In this document: piece by piece, positions 26,801 through 34,489 of the stretch | How the letters are laid out: the number at the start of each line of letters is the position of its first letter | Position numbering within the stretch: position 1 is the stretch's first letter | NCBI RefSeq assembly: GCF_000576575.1 | Contig: NZ_AWQS01000005.1 | Span: 1-61,021 of the forward strand | Length of the DNA: 61,021 bases | Source of the DNA: Intrasporangium chromatireducens Q5-1 | GTDB lineage: Bacteria > Actinomycetota > Actinomycetes > Actinomycetales > Dermatophilaceae | Direction: 5' to 3' | Program-made: the position numbers and the translations under genes | Notes under the pieces: model-generated | The model's input: the letters and a program-made list of their open reading frames with translations, nothing else | Told to the model about the DNA's origin: nothing | Database searches by the model: none

Positions 26801-27095
26801 TTCCGAGGGGCAGGTCGATCCCCCGGTCGGACAGGACGTTGGCGACGCCCTCTTCACGGGAGCGTCCGTCGACCAGCCGGCGGTAGTCCTCGACGGCATC
26901 AAACGGGCGGTACGGCATGGCACCGAGACGAGGATCGGCCAGCACCTGGTCGAACAAGGCTTTCCAGGCCGTGGCGTGCATGGCCGCCGTGTCCGTCACG
27001 ACACCGTCCATGTCGAAGATGACGGCCTCCTGTGGGGGTCGGGCCGCCGCCTGCGCGCACTGCCCGCGCGGCTGGCCAGTTGTGGGACCTTTCAT
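23805..27095 (-). CDS. Bifunctional HAD phosphatase/beta-phosphoglucomutase-like and GH65 phosphorylase/hydrolase
   Basis: A 1096-residue fusion. Residues about 20-250 are a HAD domain (FDMDGVVTDTA with the nucleophile Asp, GLVTASRNS, KPDPAMFLYA, VVEDAVAGVEAA). The rest is a family 65 glycoside hydrolase/phosphorylase: FRGHVFWDELFVLPVL in the catalytic barrel and VMGPDEYHDG with the expected catalytic Glu, then KQADVLMLVYLL. GH65 enzymes phosphorolyse or hydrolyse alpha-linked disaccharides such as trehalose, maltose or kojibiose, and beta-phosphoglucomutase would isomerise the product. The start at 27095 is preceded by GGAGG. It is the last gene of the GAPDH-ATPase operon, ending at a strong hairpin. 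The substrate is not determined by sequence. Confidence 0.87.
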   Translation of the reverse strand: MKGPTTGQPRGQCAQAAARPPQEAVIFDMDGVVTDTAAMHATAWKALFDQVLADPRLGAMPYRPFDAVEDYRRLVDGRSREEGVANVLSDRGIDLPLGNLGDGAGAWSVHGLAARKNELYLDLLAEQGLRVFPGTMELVRRLKAGRVPVGLVTASRNSRQLLMAAGLDGVFDVVVDGRDASELGLPGKPDPAMFLYAAGQFRLAPARVAVVEDAVAGVEAARAGGFGLVVGVDRTGRRQALEAAGADLVVTTVSELDLGALRADPWMLVYEGFDPAHEAHREALTTLANGYLGTRGAAPERAADGVHYPGSYLAGVYNRLTSTVHGRQVEDESLVNAPNWLVLDLRIGQGGWWSAGALAVTHERRELNLRTGVLTRTAVLTDEADHRIRVTQRRVVSMARPHLACLETTVVAEGWTGAVSILSGVDTGVRNGNVPEYRGLADRHLRTVGVKRVGPETLVTEVETTQSHVRIATAARTTITGTHATAGMLTQHGQRHGLRFEVTLETGRPVVVDKTVAVFTSRDRAISSPSLAAVGELGWAPGGFCDVLPPHEAAWERLWDRFGIELDADRGSQLALNLHVFHVLQCVSAHTAEIDAGVPARGLHGEGYRGHVFWDELFVLPVLTAHLPVVTRALLEYRHRRLDAARQAAAEDGHAGAMFPWQSGSDGREDTPSMLFNTRSARWMPDNSHLQRHVGLAVAYNAWQYYQTTGDLAWLAHRGGDLIVEVARFFASLATYDNTADRFHIAGVMGPDEYHDGYPEAPGEGLRDNAYTNILSAWVCDRALDVLRVTDGHDCDSLHARLGVRPAERRLWQRLSSRLTVPFHDGVISQFDGYGALAELDWDGYQTKYGNIGRLDLILEAEHDTTNRYRLAKQADVLMLVYLLGPDGVVAALERLGYPADAELLARTVEYYLARTAHGSTLSRVVHASVLARTDPDRAWQSFREALAADLDDTQGGTTGEGIHLGAMAATTDIVTRALAGQRTEGDAVILDPNLPTGLRRARFTILHRGQRLRIILDRDTVSVHADPCATNRDVHLRALGHTHVIPAGGKAVFVPADRAGTSSTPPPPGGAVRSRSRRDLRRQRTDRAGGRQSAP

Positions 27096-27213
27096 CGTGG
27101 ACCACCTCCAACTGGTGGGTCGGTTTCGCGGTCCCGCCGGCCGCAGACGCGTCGGTCCGTAGGCGCCGCCCGCGACGGCTCGGTGCGACGGGACGGCGGG
27201 GTGGGGTGGCCCA

Positions 27214-29649
27214 TCAGCGCGTGCCGGCCGGCACTGGGGCCGTCGGCTTGGGGCTGCCACCGACGGGGTGCGCAGGCTGAGGCCCCTGCTGTTGCGGCAG
27301 CCGCAGGCGCTTGAGCAGCAGGGCATTGACGGCGACGATCACCGACGAGCCCGACATCGACAACGCCGCGATCTCCGGGCTGAGCGAGACGCCGAGGGAG
27401 GGGTAGAACACCCCAGCCGCGATGGGCAGGGCGATGGTGTTGTAGCCGATCGCCCAACCCAGGTTCTGCCGCATCTTGCGCAGGGTTCCCCGACCGATCC
27501 GCAGCGCGACCGGCACGTCAAGCGGGTCCGAACGCATCAGCACGATGTCCGCGGTCTCGATGGCCACATCGGTGCCGGCGCCGATGGCCACGCCGATGTC
27601 TGCGGTGGCCAGGGCCGGGGCATCGTTGACGCCGTCGCCGACCATGGCGACCTTCTTCCCCGCCCGTTGCAGCTCGGCGACCTTGTCGGCTTTGTCTCCG
27701 GGTAGCACCTCGGCGATGACGGTGTCGATGCCGAGCCGGCCGGCGATCCGTCGCGCGGTGGCCTCGTTGTCGCCGGTGAGCATGACGACCTCGATGCCCT
27801 GCTCGTGCAGGGCCCGGACCGCTGCAGCAGCGGTCTCTCGGGGGGCGTCCGCGAGGGCGAGGACGGCCACGGCGCGCCCGTCGACCGCGGCCAGCACGGC
27901 GGTTCGCCCCGCGGCCGCCAGGTCCTCGCGCGCCTTGGCGAGGTCGCCGAGGTCGACGTTCTCGGCGGTCATCAACCTCCGGTTGCCCACCGCGACACGC
28001 CGGCCCTGGACGCTGGCGGTGGCGCCGTGCCCGGCGACGTTGCGGAAGTCCGACGCCGCGTACACCGGGACACGGGTCTGGGTGGCGCGCCCGACGATGG
28101 CTCGGGCCAAGGGGTGCTCGGACTCGCGCTCCACCGCCGCGACCAGCGCGAGCACCTCGTCCTGGGTCATCCCTGGTGCTGCGACGATGTCGGTGACATC
28201 GGGCTGGCCCTTGGTCAGGGTGCCGGTCTTGTCCATGACCACGGTGTCGATGCGCGCGGAGGTCTCCAGCGCGGTCGCGTTCTTGAACAGGATCCCCCGC
28301 TTGGCGCCCAGGCCCGTGCCGACCATGATCGCGGTAGGGGTGGCCAGGCCGAGCGCATCGGGGCAGGTGATGACCACCACGGTGATCGCGAACAGGATCG
28401 CGGTCGGCACGCTCGCCCCGGCCAGCAGCCAGGCAAGGAACGTGACGGTGCCGCCGATGAGCGCCACGAACACCAGCCAGAACGCGGCCCGGTCGGCCAG
28501 CCGCTGGCCCGGGGCCTTGGAGTTCTGGGCCTCCTGGACCATCGCGACGATCTGCGCCAGGGCGGTGTCCTGCCCGACCTTGGTGGCCCGCGCCCGCAGG
28601 GTGCCGGAGAGGTTGATCGAGGCACCGATGATCTCGTCTGCCGGCGCTTTGTGCACCGGCAGGGACTCGCCCGTCACCATCGACTCGTCGACCTCGGACT
28701 CGCCCTCCTCCACCATGGCGTCAACTGCGATCTTTGAGCCGGGGCGCACGAGCAGCAGGTCCCCGACCACCACGTCGGCGGTGGGTATCTCCGCCTCGGC
28801 TCCGTCGCGGATCACGACCGCGCGGGGCGGGGCGAGCTCGAGCAGGGTGCGCACCGCGTCGTTGGCGCCGCCGCGGGCGCGCATCTCGAACCAGTGCCCG
28901 AGGAGCACGAACGTCGCGAGGACGGTTGCCGCCTCGTAGAAGACGTCCCCACCACCGGACAGGGTGACGAACAGGCTGTAGAGCCAGCCGGTGCCGACGG
29001 CGACCGCGACCAGCACCATCATGTCCAGCGTCTTGGCCTTCAAGGCCCGGTACGCGCCGTCGAAGAAAATCCACGCGGAGTAGAAGATCACCGGAAGCGA
29101 GAGGATCAGCATGAAGACGTCGTCGCGCAGCCCGAGCGGTGCGGCGGCGGTGAACCCGATGAAGTCCCGGCCGATCGGGGACCACAGCGTGATCGGAACG
29201 GAGAAGAGAAGCGCCACGAGGAAGCGGTTGCGCATGTCGCGGACCATGTCCTCCATCGACCCGCCACCATGGTGCCCGCCGTGCCCCATCACATCCTGCG
29301 CGGAGCGGCCGGGTGATTCAAGCCCGGCCTGCGCGTGGTGACCGGCGTGCGGCTCGTGACCGGCGTGCGGGTCGTGCCGGGCGTGCCTGTCACCGGGCTC
29401 GTGCATGGGGTCGCACACGTGCTGGGGCACGGACTGGCCCTGGCAGTGGTAGCCGCACTCCGTGACCCACTGGGCGAGCCGGGCGACGGAGGTCCGGTCC
29501 GGGTCGTAGGTGACGGTTGCGGTCTGCGAGGCGGCGCTCGCCTGGACGCCGAGCACGCCCGGACGGCGCAGGAGGGTGTTCTCGATGACCGCCTCGGAGG
29601 TGGCCCAGTGCACGCCACCGACCTGCAGGATCGTCGTCTGGCTGTTCAT
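27214..29649 (-). CDS. P1B-type metal ATPase with a CPD metal-site motif and His-rich N-terminus
   Basis: An 811-residue ATPase. The N-terminus resembles an HMA domain but has GVHWATSE where the CxxC should be. A His-rich linker follows (HARHDPHAGHEPHAGHH, about residues 94-110, and GHGGHHGGG). The core is complete: TGES, DKTGT, SEHPLA and GDGVNDAPAL. Helix 6 carries Cys429-Pro-Asp431 (VITCPDALGLATP) instead of CPC or CPH. The His-rich N-terminus recalls CopB-type ATPases. Export of copper is likely from context, but the motif leaves metal and oxidation state open. It lies 80 bases after the GAPDH gene and before HAD-GH65 on one transcript. Confidence 0.86.
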   Translation of the reverse strand: MNSQTTILQVGGVHWATSEAVIENTLLRRPGVLGVQASAASQTATVTYDPDRTSVARLAQWVTECGYHCQGQSVPQHVCDPMHEPGDRHARHDPHAGHEPHAGHHAQAGLESPGRSAQDVMGHGGHHGGGSMEDMVRDMRNRFLVALLFSVPITLWSPIGRDFIGFTAAAPLGLRDDVFMLILSLPVIFYSAWIFFDGAYRALKAKTLDMMVLVAVAVGTGWLYSLFVTLSGGGDVFYEAATVLATFVLLGHWFEMRARGGANDAVRTLLELAPPRAVVIRDGAEAEIPTADVVVGDLLLVRPGSKIAVDAMVEEGESEVDESMVTGESLPVHKAPADEIIGASINLSGTLRARATKVGQDTALAQIVAMVQEAQNSKAPGQRLADRAAFWLVFVALIGGTVTFLAWLLAGASVPTAILFAITVVVITCPDALGLATPTAIMVGTGLGAKRGILFKNATALETSARIDTVVMDKTGTLTKGQPDVTDIVAAPGMTQDEVLALVAAVERESEHPLARAIVGRATQTRVPVYAASDFRNVAGHGATASVQGRRVAVGNRRLMTAENVDLGDLAKAREDLAAAGRTAVLAAVDGRAVAVLALADAPRETAAAAVRALHEQGIEVVMLTGDNEATARRIAGRLGIDTVIAEVLPGDKADKVAELQRAGKKVAMVGDGVNDAPALATADIGVAIGAGTDVAIETADIVLMRSDPLDVPVALRIGRGTLRKMRQNLGWAIGYNTIALPIAAGVFYPSLGVSLSPEIAALSMSGSSVIVAVNALLLKRLRLPQQQGPQPAHPVGGSPKPTAPVPAGTR

Positions 29650-29729
29650 GGTCCGATCTTCCCTTCCTGGTTGTGTGGCCGCCCGGTCGTGGGCCAGCGT
29701 GGCTGAACCTGACGGGCCGTGGCGGCCGT

Positions 29730-30791
29730 TCAGTGCACCCGATCGTGGAGGCGGACTGGAGCCGGCAGGAACCGGTGGCGCATGCCCAGGGCCTTGTCGG
29801 TCATCGCGATGGAGGTGGCGCCATCGGTCACCGTCCCGCTGAGGGCCCGGATGGCGTCGATGGTCTCCGGGACGACGATGGCCTCGTTGTGGACCTGGTA
29901 GGTCAGGAAGGCCTCGGCTTCGGCGACGCTCAACACGTCCTCCCACAGCGCGACCTCCCACATGTCGCCCCGGGGCCGGCCGAGGTCGCGCATCAGCTCC
30001 ACCGTGGTGTTGAGCGCGGTCAGCCCGTCGGTCATCCGGATGAACGCGATCCGGGGCGCAGCTCGCAGGGCCTCGAGCACCTCCTGCCGGGAGGCTGAGC
30101 GGGTCAGCTGCAGCGTCCAGAAGTGCGCGTGGGTCTGGGTGTGTGAGGCCTTGGCGGCAATGGTGACCACGTCGAGATCCGGTAGCACGGTCTGGGCGTC
30201 CGGTCCCTGGTGGGACGGGATGGTGGACTCGGGCACCAGTGTGTTCATGATCCCGCCCTGGTGCGACTCGCCGGGGTCGGTCGCTCGCCGGATGAGGACC
30301 CCTCGCGCCCGGGCGAGCAGCCCGGCGCCCTGCAGGGCGCCGAGCACTCGCACCATGCTCGTGGTGTTGCAGGAGACCACCCGGGTCAGGTCACGGCCAA
30401 CGGCGCTGGCGTAGTTGGCCTGGGCGACGAAGGAGTGCCCAGTTGTGGCGTGGGACTCCCCGCCCTGGAGCACCGCCTTGACTCCAGCGGCCCGGTAGCT
30501 GGGCAGGTTGGTCGCCGCCACCTTCTTGGGGGTCGTGTCCACGACGACGTCGATCTGGCCGAGGAGGTCGGCGAGGCTGCCGGCCATGGACACGCCGGCC
30601 TCGCGCATCGCCGCGGTGGCCGGCGTCGTCGCCGCGTACACATCGATGTCGAGGCCGACAGCCGTGCGGATACGCCAGTCCGAGGCGACGTCGGCGACGC
30701 CGACCAGGTCCATGTCCGGCATGAGGCGCACCGCGTCTGCGACCCGTTTACCGATCACGCCATAACCGTTGACTGCAACGCGGATACTCAT
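29730..30791 (-). CDS. Type II (archaeal-type) glyceraldehyde-3-phosphate dehydrogenase
   Basis: A 353-residue dehydrogenase with N-terminal Rossmann motif VAVNGYGVIGKRVADAV, catalytic Cys141 in VVSCNTTS and downstream RATDPGESHQGG, the layout of the type II family of archaea. That family uses NADP or NAD and is only distantly related to bacterial GapA. The C-terminal half (HTQTHAHFWTLQL, MWEVALWEDVL) agrees. It catalyses oxidation of glyceraldehyde 3-phosphate to 1,3-bisphosphoglycerate in the cytoplasm. AGGAG precedes the ATG. It is the first gene of an operon with a metal ATPase and HAD-GH65, and a CopR-like box lies 99 bases upstream. Confidence 0.87.
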   Translation of the reverse strand: MSIRVAVNGYGVIGKRVADAVRLMPDMDLVGVADVASDWRIRTAVGLDIDVYAATTPATAAMREAGVSMAGSLADLLGQIDVVVDTTPKKVAATNLPSYRAAGVKAVLQGGESHATTGHSFVAQANYASAVGRDLTRVVSCNTTSMVRVLGALQGAGLLARARGVLIRRATDPGESHQGGIMNTLVPESTIPSHQGPDAQTVLPDLDVVTIAAKASHTQTHAHFWTLQLTRSASRQEVLEALRAAPRIAFIRMTDGLTALNTTVELMRDLGRPRGDMWEVALWEDVLSVAEAEAFLTYQVHNEAIVVPETIDAIRALSGTVTDGATSIAMTDKALGMRHRFLPAPVRLHDRVH

Positions 30792-30889
30792 GGGACCATC
30801 TCCTCTTGCGGTGTACAGATACCTTGCTCGGTTGACGGCGCCTACGTCGAGGAAACCTCGAGAGGTTGGCGATGTGGACTGGGAAACGG

Positions 30890-30909
30890 CGAAGTTGCGG
30901 TGAAGATCC
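30890..30909 (+). promoter_or_regulatory. CopR-like direct-repeat box, site 6
   Basis: CGAAGTTGC-GG-TGAAGATCC, 11-base period, 99 bases ahead of the GAPDH start. It would place GAPDH, the CPD ATPase and HAD-GH65 under the copper regulator. Confidence 0.6.
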
Positions 30910-31060
30910 TCCCGGTTGGGCGCCGCGGTGCAGAGTGCCAACGGGCCATCACACCGCGCCAGCGGTCCCGCCACGGGCCGTAACGGGCGCGCCCGACGAG
31001 GCAGCGGCATAGCGGTGGGCCGTTGCCGCTCGGCCCGGCGCCCTGCCGACCAACCGTGAG

Positions 31061-31477
31061 TCAGTGGTGGCCGGCGTGCTCGTTGCTCGTGACGGTCGGG
31101 GTCGGCGTGCGGTCGGGGGTGGCGCCTGCGGTCGCGCCGCTGAGGGCCGGTCCGATGATGAAGGCTGACAGGGCGAACAGGGTCGTGAAGGCGGCGACTC
31201 CAAGGACCGGGGCCCAAGGGGTCCGGAACCGCGCGTGGATGCGGCGCAGTAGCGGGATGCTGAGGAGCAGGCCCACGATGTAGAGCACGCCGTTGCCCCA
31301 CACGCCGGTCAGCAGCGCGGCTCCCGCGAGCAGCCCGATGTGGTGCATCACGTGCGGGACGATCCCCAGTACAACGCCGACGGCCGCGCGGGCCGCAGCC
31401 CAGAATCCCCGCGGGGTGGCCCTGCTGGTCGGTTGCGAGACGAGGGGGAGGGCGGGGGCGTCGATGGGTTCGGTCAT
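31061..31477 (-). CDS. Membrane protein of unknown function with His-ended tail
   Basis: A 138-residue protein with about four helices. The segment VVLGIVPHVMHHIGLLAGAAL holds His-x3-His-His in a membrane-near position, and the tail after the last helix ends EHAGHH. Both suggest metal contact. ATGA overlap couples it to the CopZ-like gene upstream, so the two are co-expressed under box 7. It resembles uncharacterised membrane proteins seen with copper chaperones in actinomycetes; no catalytic motif is visible. Confidence 0.65.
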   Translation of the reverse strand: MTEPIDAPALPLVSQPTSRATPRGFWAAARAAVGVVLGIVPHVMHHIGLLAGAALLTGVWGNGVLYIVGLLLSIPLLRRIHARFRTPWAPVLGVAAFTTLFALSAFIIGPALSGATAGATPDRTPTPTVTSNEHAGHH

Positions 31478-31710
31478 GATCGGCTCTCGTTCGTGAGGTT
31501 CGTGGTGGTGAAGCCGGCGTCGTGGACGGCTGCGGCGACCGACTGGCGCGAGCCATCCGGGTCGAGCGCGACCAGCACCGGGCTGCACGATCGGCCGCCC
31601 AGGTCGATGACAACGCGCTGAACCCCTGGGACCTTCTGGAGCGCGGCACGGAGCCGACTGACGCAGTCTGGGCAGAACATGCCGTGCACGGGCAAGAGGG
31701 CGACAGTCAT
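31474..31710 (-). CDS. Heavy-metal-associated (CopZ-like) chaperone
   Basis: A 78-residue HMA-fold protein. The metal site is HGMFCPDCVSRL (Cys13, Cys16), close to GMxCxxC, and the rest follows the beta-alpha-beta-beta-alpha-beta order (VQRVVIDLGG, AAVHDAGF). An extra Cys (RSCSPV) sits in the middle. It should shuttle Cu(I) in the cytoplasm to ATPases. GGGAGG precedes the ATG. Confidence 0.82.
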   Translation of the reverse strand: MTVALLPVHGMFCPDCVSRLRAALQKVPGVQRVVIDLGGRSCSPVLVALDPDGSRQSVAAAVHDAGFTTTNLTNESRS

Positions 31711-31864
31711 CGCTTGGTACCTCCCGGGGTTGGTTGTCCGCAGGGCGCGCTGGCCCGCCCGAGGAGGAGCGTTGGGCGCCCTCGCCGGGGCGCCGACTGC
31801 GGCGAATTGAGGCTCATGTTGGCAGCCTCGCGGGCGGAGGTCTCGATCGTGTCGAGTTCGCCTG

Positions 31865-31884
31865 AAGGTTCGGTCAAGATCTTC
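31865..31884 (+). promoter_or_regulatory. CopR-like direct-repeat box, site 7
   Basis: TGAAGGTTC-GG-TCAAGATCT, 11-base period, 155 bases ahead of the CopZ-like start at 31710. Divergent pair with site 8. Confidence 0.65.
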
Positions 31885-31944
31885 CCGGCACGAGCTGGCC
31901 TTCGACGGATCCGTTTCTGTGCGCTCGGCGCCAGCAGGCCGATC

Positions 31945-31964
31945 CGGTCTTCAGCGGACCTTCA
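31945..31964 (-). promoter_or_regulatory. CopR-like direct-repeat box, site 8
   Basis: On the minus strand TGAAGGTCC-GC-TGAAGACCG, 11-base period, 128 bases ahead of the plus-strand nitrilase-Nudix gene. Both half sites keep TGAAG. Confidence 0.7.
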
Positions 31965-32091
31965 CCGTTGACACCGGTCGATCGACAGGTGAGGCGAGCA
32001 CCGTTGTGATTACGGCCACCACGCTAAGCGAGGGCCCGTCCAGCGCGCGAGGGCCGGACTGGGCTGAAGGACGAGACGCCCGGGAGGAACG

Positions 32092-34143
32092 ATGACACAG
32101 GCCAGACCAACCGAGACCGGGGTGTCATCGATCCGGAACGGGAACTGCATCGCCGCCACGGGCCCATGTGGCTGCAACTCGGCGCCCCCGAAACTGACGA
32201 CGGTCGGTTGCCTCCCCCCGGGAGGGGCTGAGCGGCAGCGCACCGAGTCGGCGCCATCGGCGATCAGCCCCGATGGCGAGCCGCTGGCCGTACTGGCCCA
32301 CCTCCTGCGGGTGTGTCGTGACCATGCGGAGTGTCTAAGTGGCGGTTGGGTCGAACAGGACCTCCCGACCGCCACGCTGACACGCCTTGCGCACGCCAAG
32401 CGTCTCATCGCCCTGAACGCAGGGCGCGGGCGGCTGGGCCAGCTCGCGTGTGAGGCGATCGCCGATGCCGTCGCGCACGGCCGGAGGCTCGACGGCATCC
32501 GTTGTGCCTATCTGCTCGCGGGAGAGGTCGACCGCGTCCTCGGCCACACGTTTGAGGAGTCCTTCCGGCGCCGGGCCCCCTACGAGCCCGCGGTCGGGGA
32601 TCCCGTCCCGATCGAGTCACCGGACATCCGTCAGCTGATCGACATGCCTGCGAGCACGCCCCCGTGGCGTCTGGTACAACGCGTCGACCAGACGCGCCGG
32701 GTCCGCTTGGCTGGTGCCTGGGCGGCGCAGTACCGGGTCATCTACGAGGTTCCGAGCATGGATGGGCCGCTCCTGACCCCGGACACGATCGTGGCCAGCT
32801 GCCAGCCGAACCTCGAGCTTGCCGAGCTGTCCGTGCCCCACGATCGCCAGCAGCAGGCCTTCCCGGTCGGCCCGCTCGACCCCGTCCTGCAACGGCACAC
32901 CATCGACGAACAGATTCGGTGGGCCGTCGATGCGGGGGCCTCGATCGTTGTGCTGCCTGAGCTGAGCGTCACCGCTGAGCTCAGTCACCATCTGCACCAG
33001 TGGGTCCAACGAGACGACGGCCCGAAGATCCTGGTCGCCGGAACCTTCCACGAACGCCATGTCGCTGAGCGCGGCGGGACGCCCCGGCAGACCAACACCG
33101 GCATGGTCTGGGCCAAGGGTGTCGGTCACCCGCTCGTGCACCGGAAGCACACTCCGGCACGGGCGCCGGTTCTGGAGGCCCTAGACGTCGAGGCCCGGCC
33201 GACCCTGCGGATCTGGGTGCTGCCCGGCGGCTGGCGCCTGACGCTCGCGATTTGCCGCGACCTTCTCAACCCCCAGGCGGTGCACGCCCTGTCAGAGGCC
33301 GTGGTCAATGTCGTGCTGGTGCCCGCCATGAGTGACTCGCTGCGGCCCTTCGTCGCGTCTGCGGCGGTGCTGGTGGGTCTCTCGCAGGCGTTTGTCATCG
33401 TCGCGAACAACCCCGCCGATTGGGGTGAGGGACTCGCACGCCCCGCCGACGCCGCTCTGTTCGGGCACCCGGGTCTGGGACAGCTCACCCGGCTGGTCGC
33501 GTCCAACGCCGAGCCCGGCGTCACTCTGATGTCCATCAGGTCCGCCTCGATCAGGCGGCTCACCGCGCAGGGCCCGAGCCCGGGAAGGCTCGCCGCGCCG
33601 AGCGAGGACGCACCGTCGTGGTTGGGTGGCCTGACGTCCCTCACCGAGCGAGGGGCCGGTCGCGGACAGCCCCGACGACCGGGGCCGTGGCACCAGGCCG
33701 CGGTTCTCGTCGTCGTCCGCGGAGGCGGACCCTCCCGTGCCTCGGTCCTGCTGACCCGGCGGGCCGACGACCTGGCGCAGTACCCGGACGTCATGAGCTT
33801 CCCGGGGGGAGCGGTCGACGAGGGTGATGTGGACCCGATCGCGGCCGCGCTGCGCGAGGCCGCCGAGGAGGTGGGTCTCGAACCGGGCAGCGTGCGGGTC
33901 CTTGGCGTACTGCCGGACTACGCCTTGGCCGGGTCGGCGTTCATCGTGACGCCGGTCCTCGCCTGGTCGACGCAGCCGCGGTTCACGCAGGGGGTGAATA
34001 CCGCTGAGGTGGCTGAGGTGGGCTGGCACGACGTCGGCGTGCCCCTGCCCGAAGGCGACGGTCACGCACGTGCCGGGCGCATGACCCAAGCCATTCTCGA
34101 CCAGCTGGCGGGGGCACTGGCGCGCCAGCCTGCCAGCGTCTGA
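32092..34143 (+). CDS. Nitrilase-type carbon-nitrogen hydrolase fused to a Nudix hydrolase
   Basis: A 683-residue three-part protein. Residues 1 to about 245 are unrecognised, with several Cys near the start (CGC, VGC). Residues about 250-490 are a nitrilase domain with the full triad: Glu290 (VVLPELS), Lys352 (VHRKHTP) and Cys388 (LAICRDLL). Lys-to-Cys spacing is 36, as usual. Residues about 545-683 are a Nudix domain with PGGAVDEGD and ALREAAEEVGLE, closest in look to CoA- or NUDT-type pyrophosphatases. GGGAGG precedes the ATG. Nitrilase joined to a nucleotide hydrolase recalls eukaryotic NitFhit, but the partner differs. A CopR-like box lies upstream. Substrates are unknown. Confidence 0.8.
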   Translation: MTQARPTETGVSSIRNGNCIAATGPCGCNSAPPKLTTVGCLPPGGAERQRTESAPSAISPDGEPLAVLAHLLRVCRDHAECLSGGWVEQDLPTATLTRLAHAKRLIALNAGRGRLGQLACEAIADAVAHGRRLDGIRCAYLLAGEVDRVLGHTFEESFRRRAPYEPAVGDPVPIESPDIRQLIDMPASTPPWRLVQRVDQTRRVRLAGAWAAQYRVIYEVPSMDGPLLTPDTIVASCQPNLELAELSVPHDRQQQAFPVGPLDPVLQRHTIDEQIRWAVDAGASIVVLPELSVTAELSHHLHQWVQRDDGPKILVAGTFHERHVAERGGTPRQTNTGMVWAKGVGHPLVHRKHTPARAPVLEALDVEARPTLRIWVLPGGWRLTLAICRDLLNPQAVHALSEAVVNVVLVPAMSDSLRPFVASAAVLVGLSQAFVIVANNPADWGEGLARPADAALFGHPGLGQLTRLVASNAEPGVTLMSIRSASIRRLTAQGPSPGRLAAPSEDAPSWLGGLTSLTERGAGRGQPRRPGPWHQAAVLVVVRGGGPSRASVLLTRRADDLAQYPDVMSFPGGAVDEGDVDPIAAALREAAEEVGLEPGSVRVLGVLPDYALAGSAFIVTPVLAWSTQPRFTQGVNTAEVAEVGWHDVGVPLPEGDGHARAGRMTQAILDQLAGALARQPASV

Positions 34144-34196
34144 CCGGACCGGTGCCGCGGTTGGCTTCGTCAGGCTTGCCGCCCGCCCGGCCGGGC

Positions 34197-34421
34197 TCAG
34201 TGCCCGTCGGTGAGGTGTCGACGCTGTTGCACGTACTCCTCGATGCTGAGCTGCCCTCGTGCCAGCCGCTCATCGAGCGTGGCCAACGGGTCGGCCGTGT
34301 CCCGGGCAGCGGGGTCGCTTCGGTGGAAGAGGGAGCCGGCCGCGTAGGCGACGGTACCCCAGAACCCGAGGGTGCCCAGCCCGAGCAGCAGCCACAGGGG
34401 CCAGCCGGTCGTGGTCATCAT
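34197..34421 (-). CDS. Small membrane protein with C-terminal SHOCT domain (copy 1)
   Basis: A 74-residue protein: one N-terminal helix (WPLWLLLGLGTLGFWGTVAY), a short linker and the SHOCT motif DPLATLDERLARGQLSIEEY at the end. SHOCT domains are short oligomerisation modules. The start follows GGGAGGAACC. Two paralogues (41830 and 50788) stand next to or near copper genes and CopR-like boxes; this one has no convincing box of its own. Confidence 0.78.
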   Translation of the reverse strand: MMTTTGWPLWLLLGLGTLGFWGTVAYAAGSLFHRSDPAARDTADPLATLDERLARGQLSIEEYVQQRRHLTDGH

Positions 34422-34489
34422 CGCGGTTCCTCCCTGCAGTTGCCGGATGTATCCATCTTGTGAAAAGAAAAGGGGTGTCGCCGAGTGAG

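Noticed and set aside
23964-27314. Long plus-strand frames (516 and 568 codons) over the HAD-GH65 gene
   Set aside because: Antisense shadows of a clearly conserved minus-strand enzyme; no ribosome sites or motifs.
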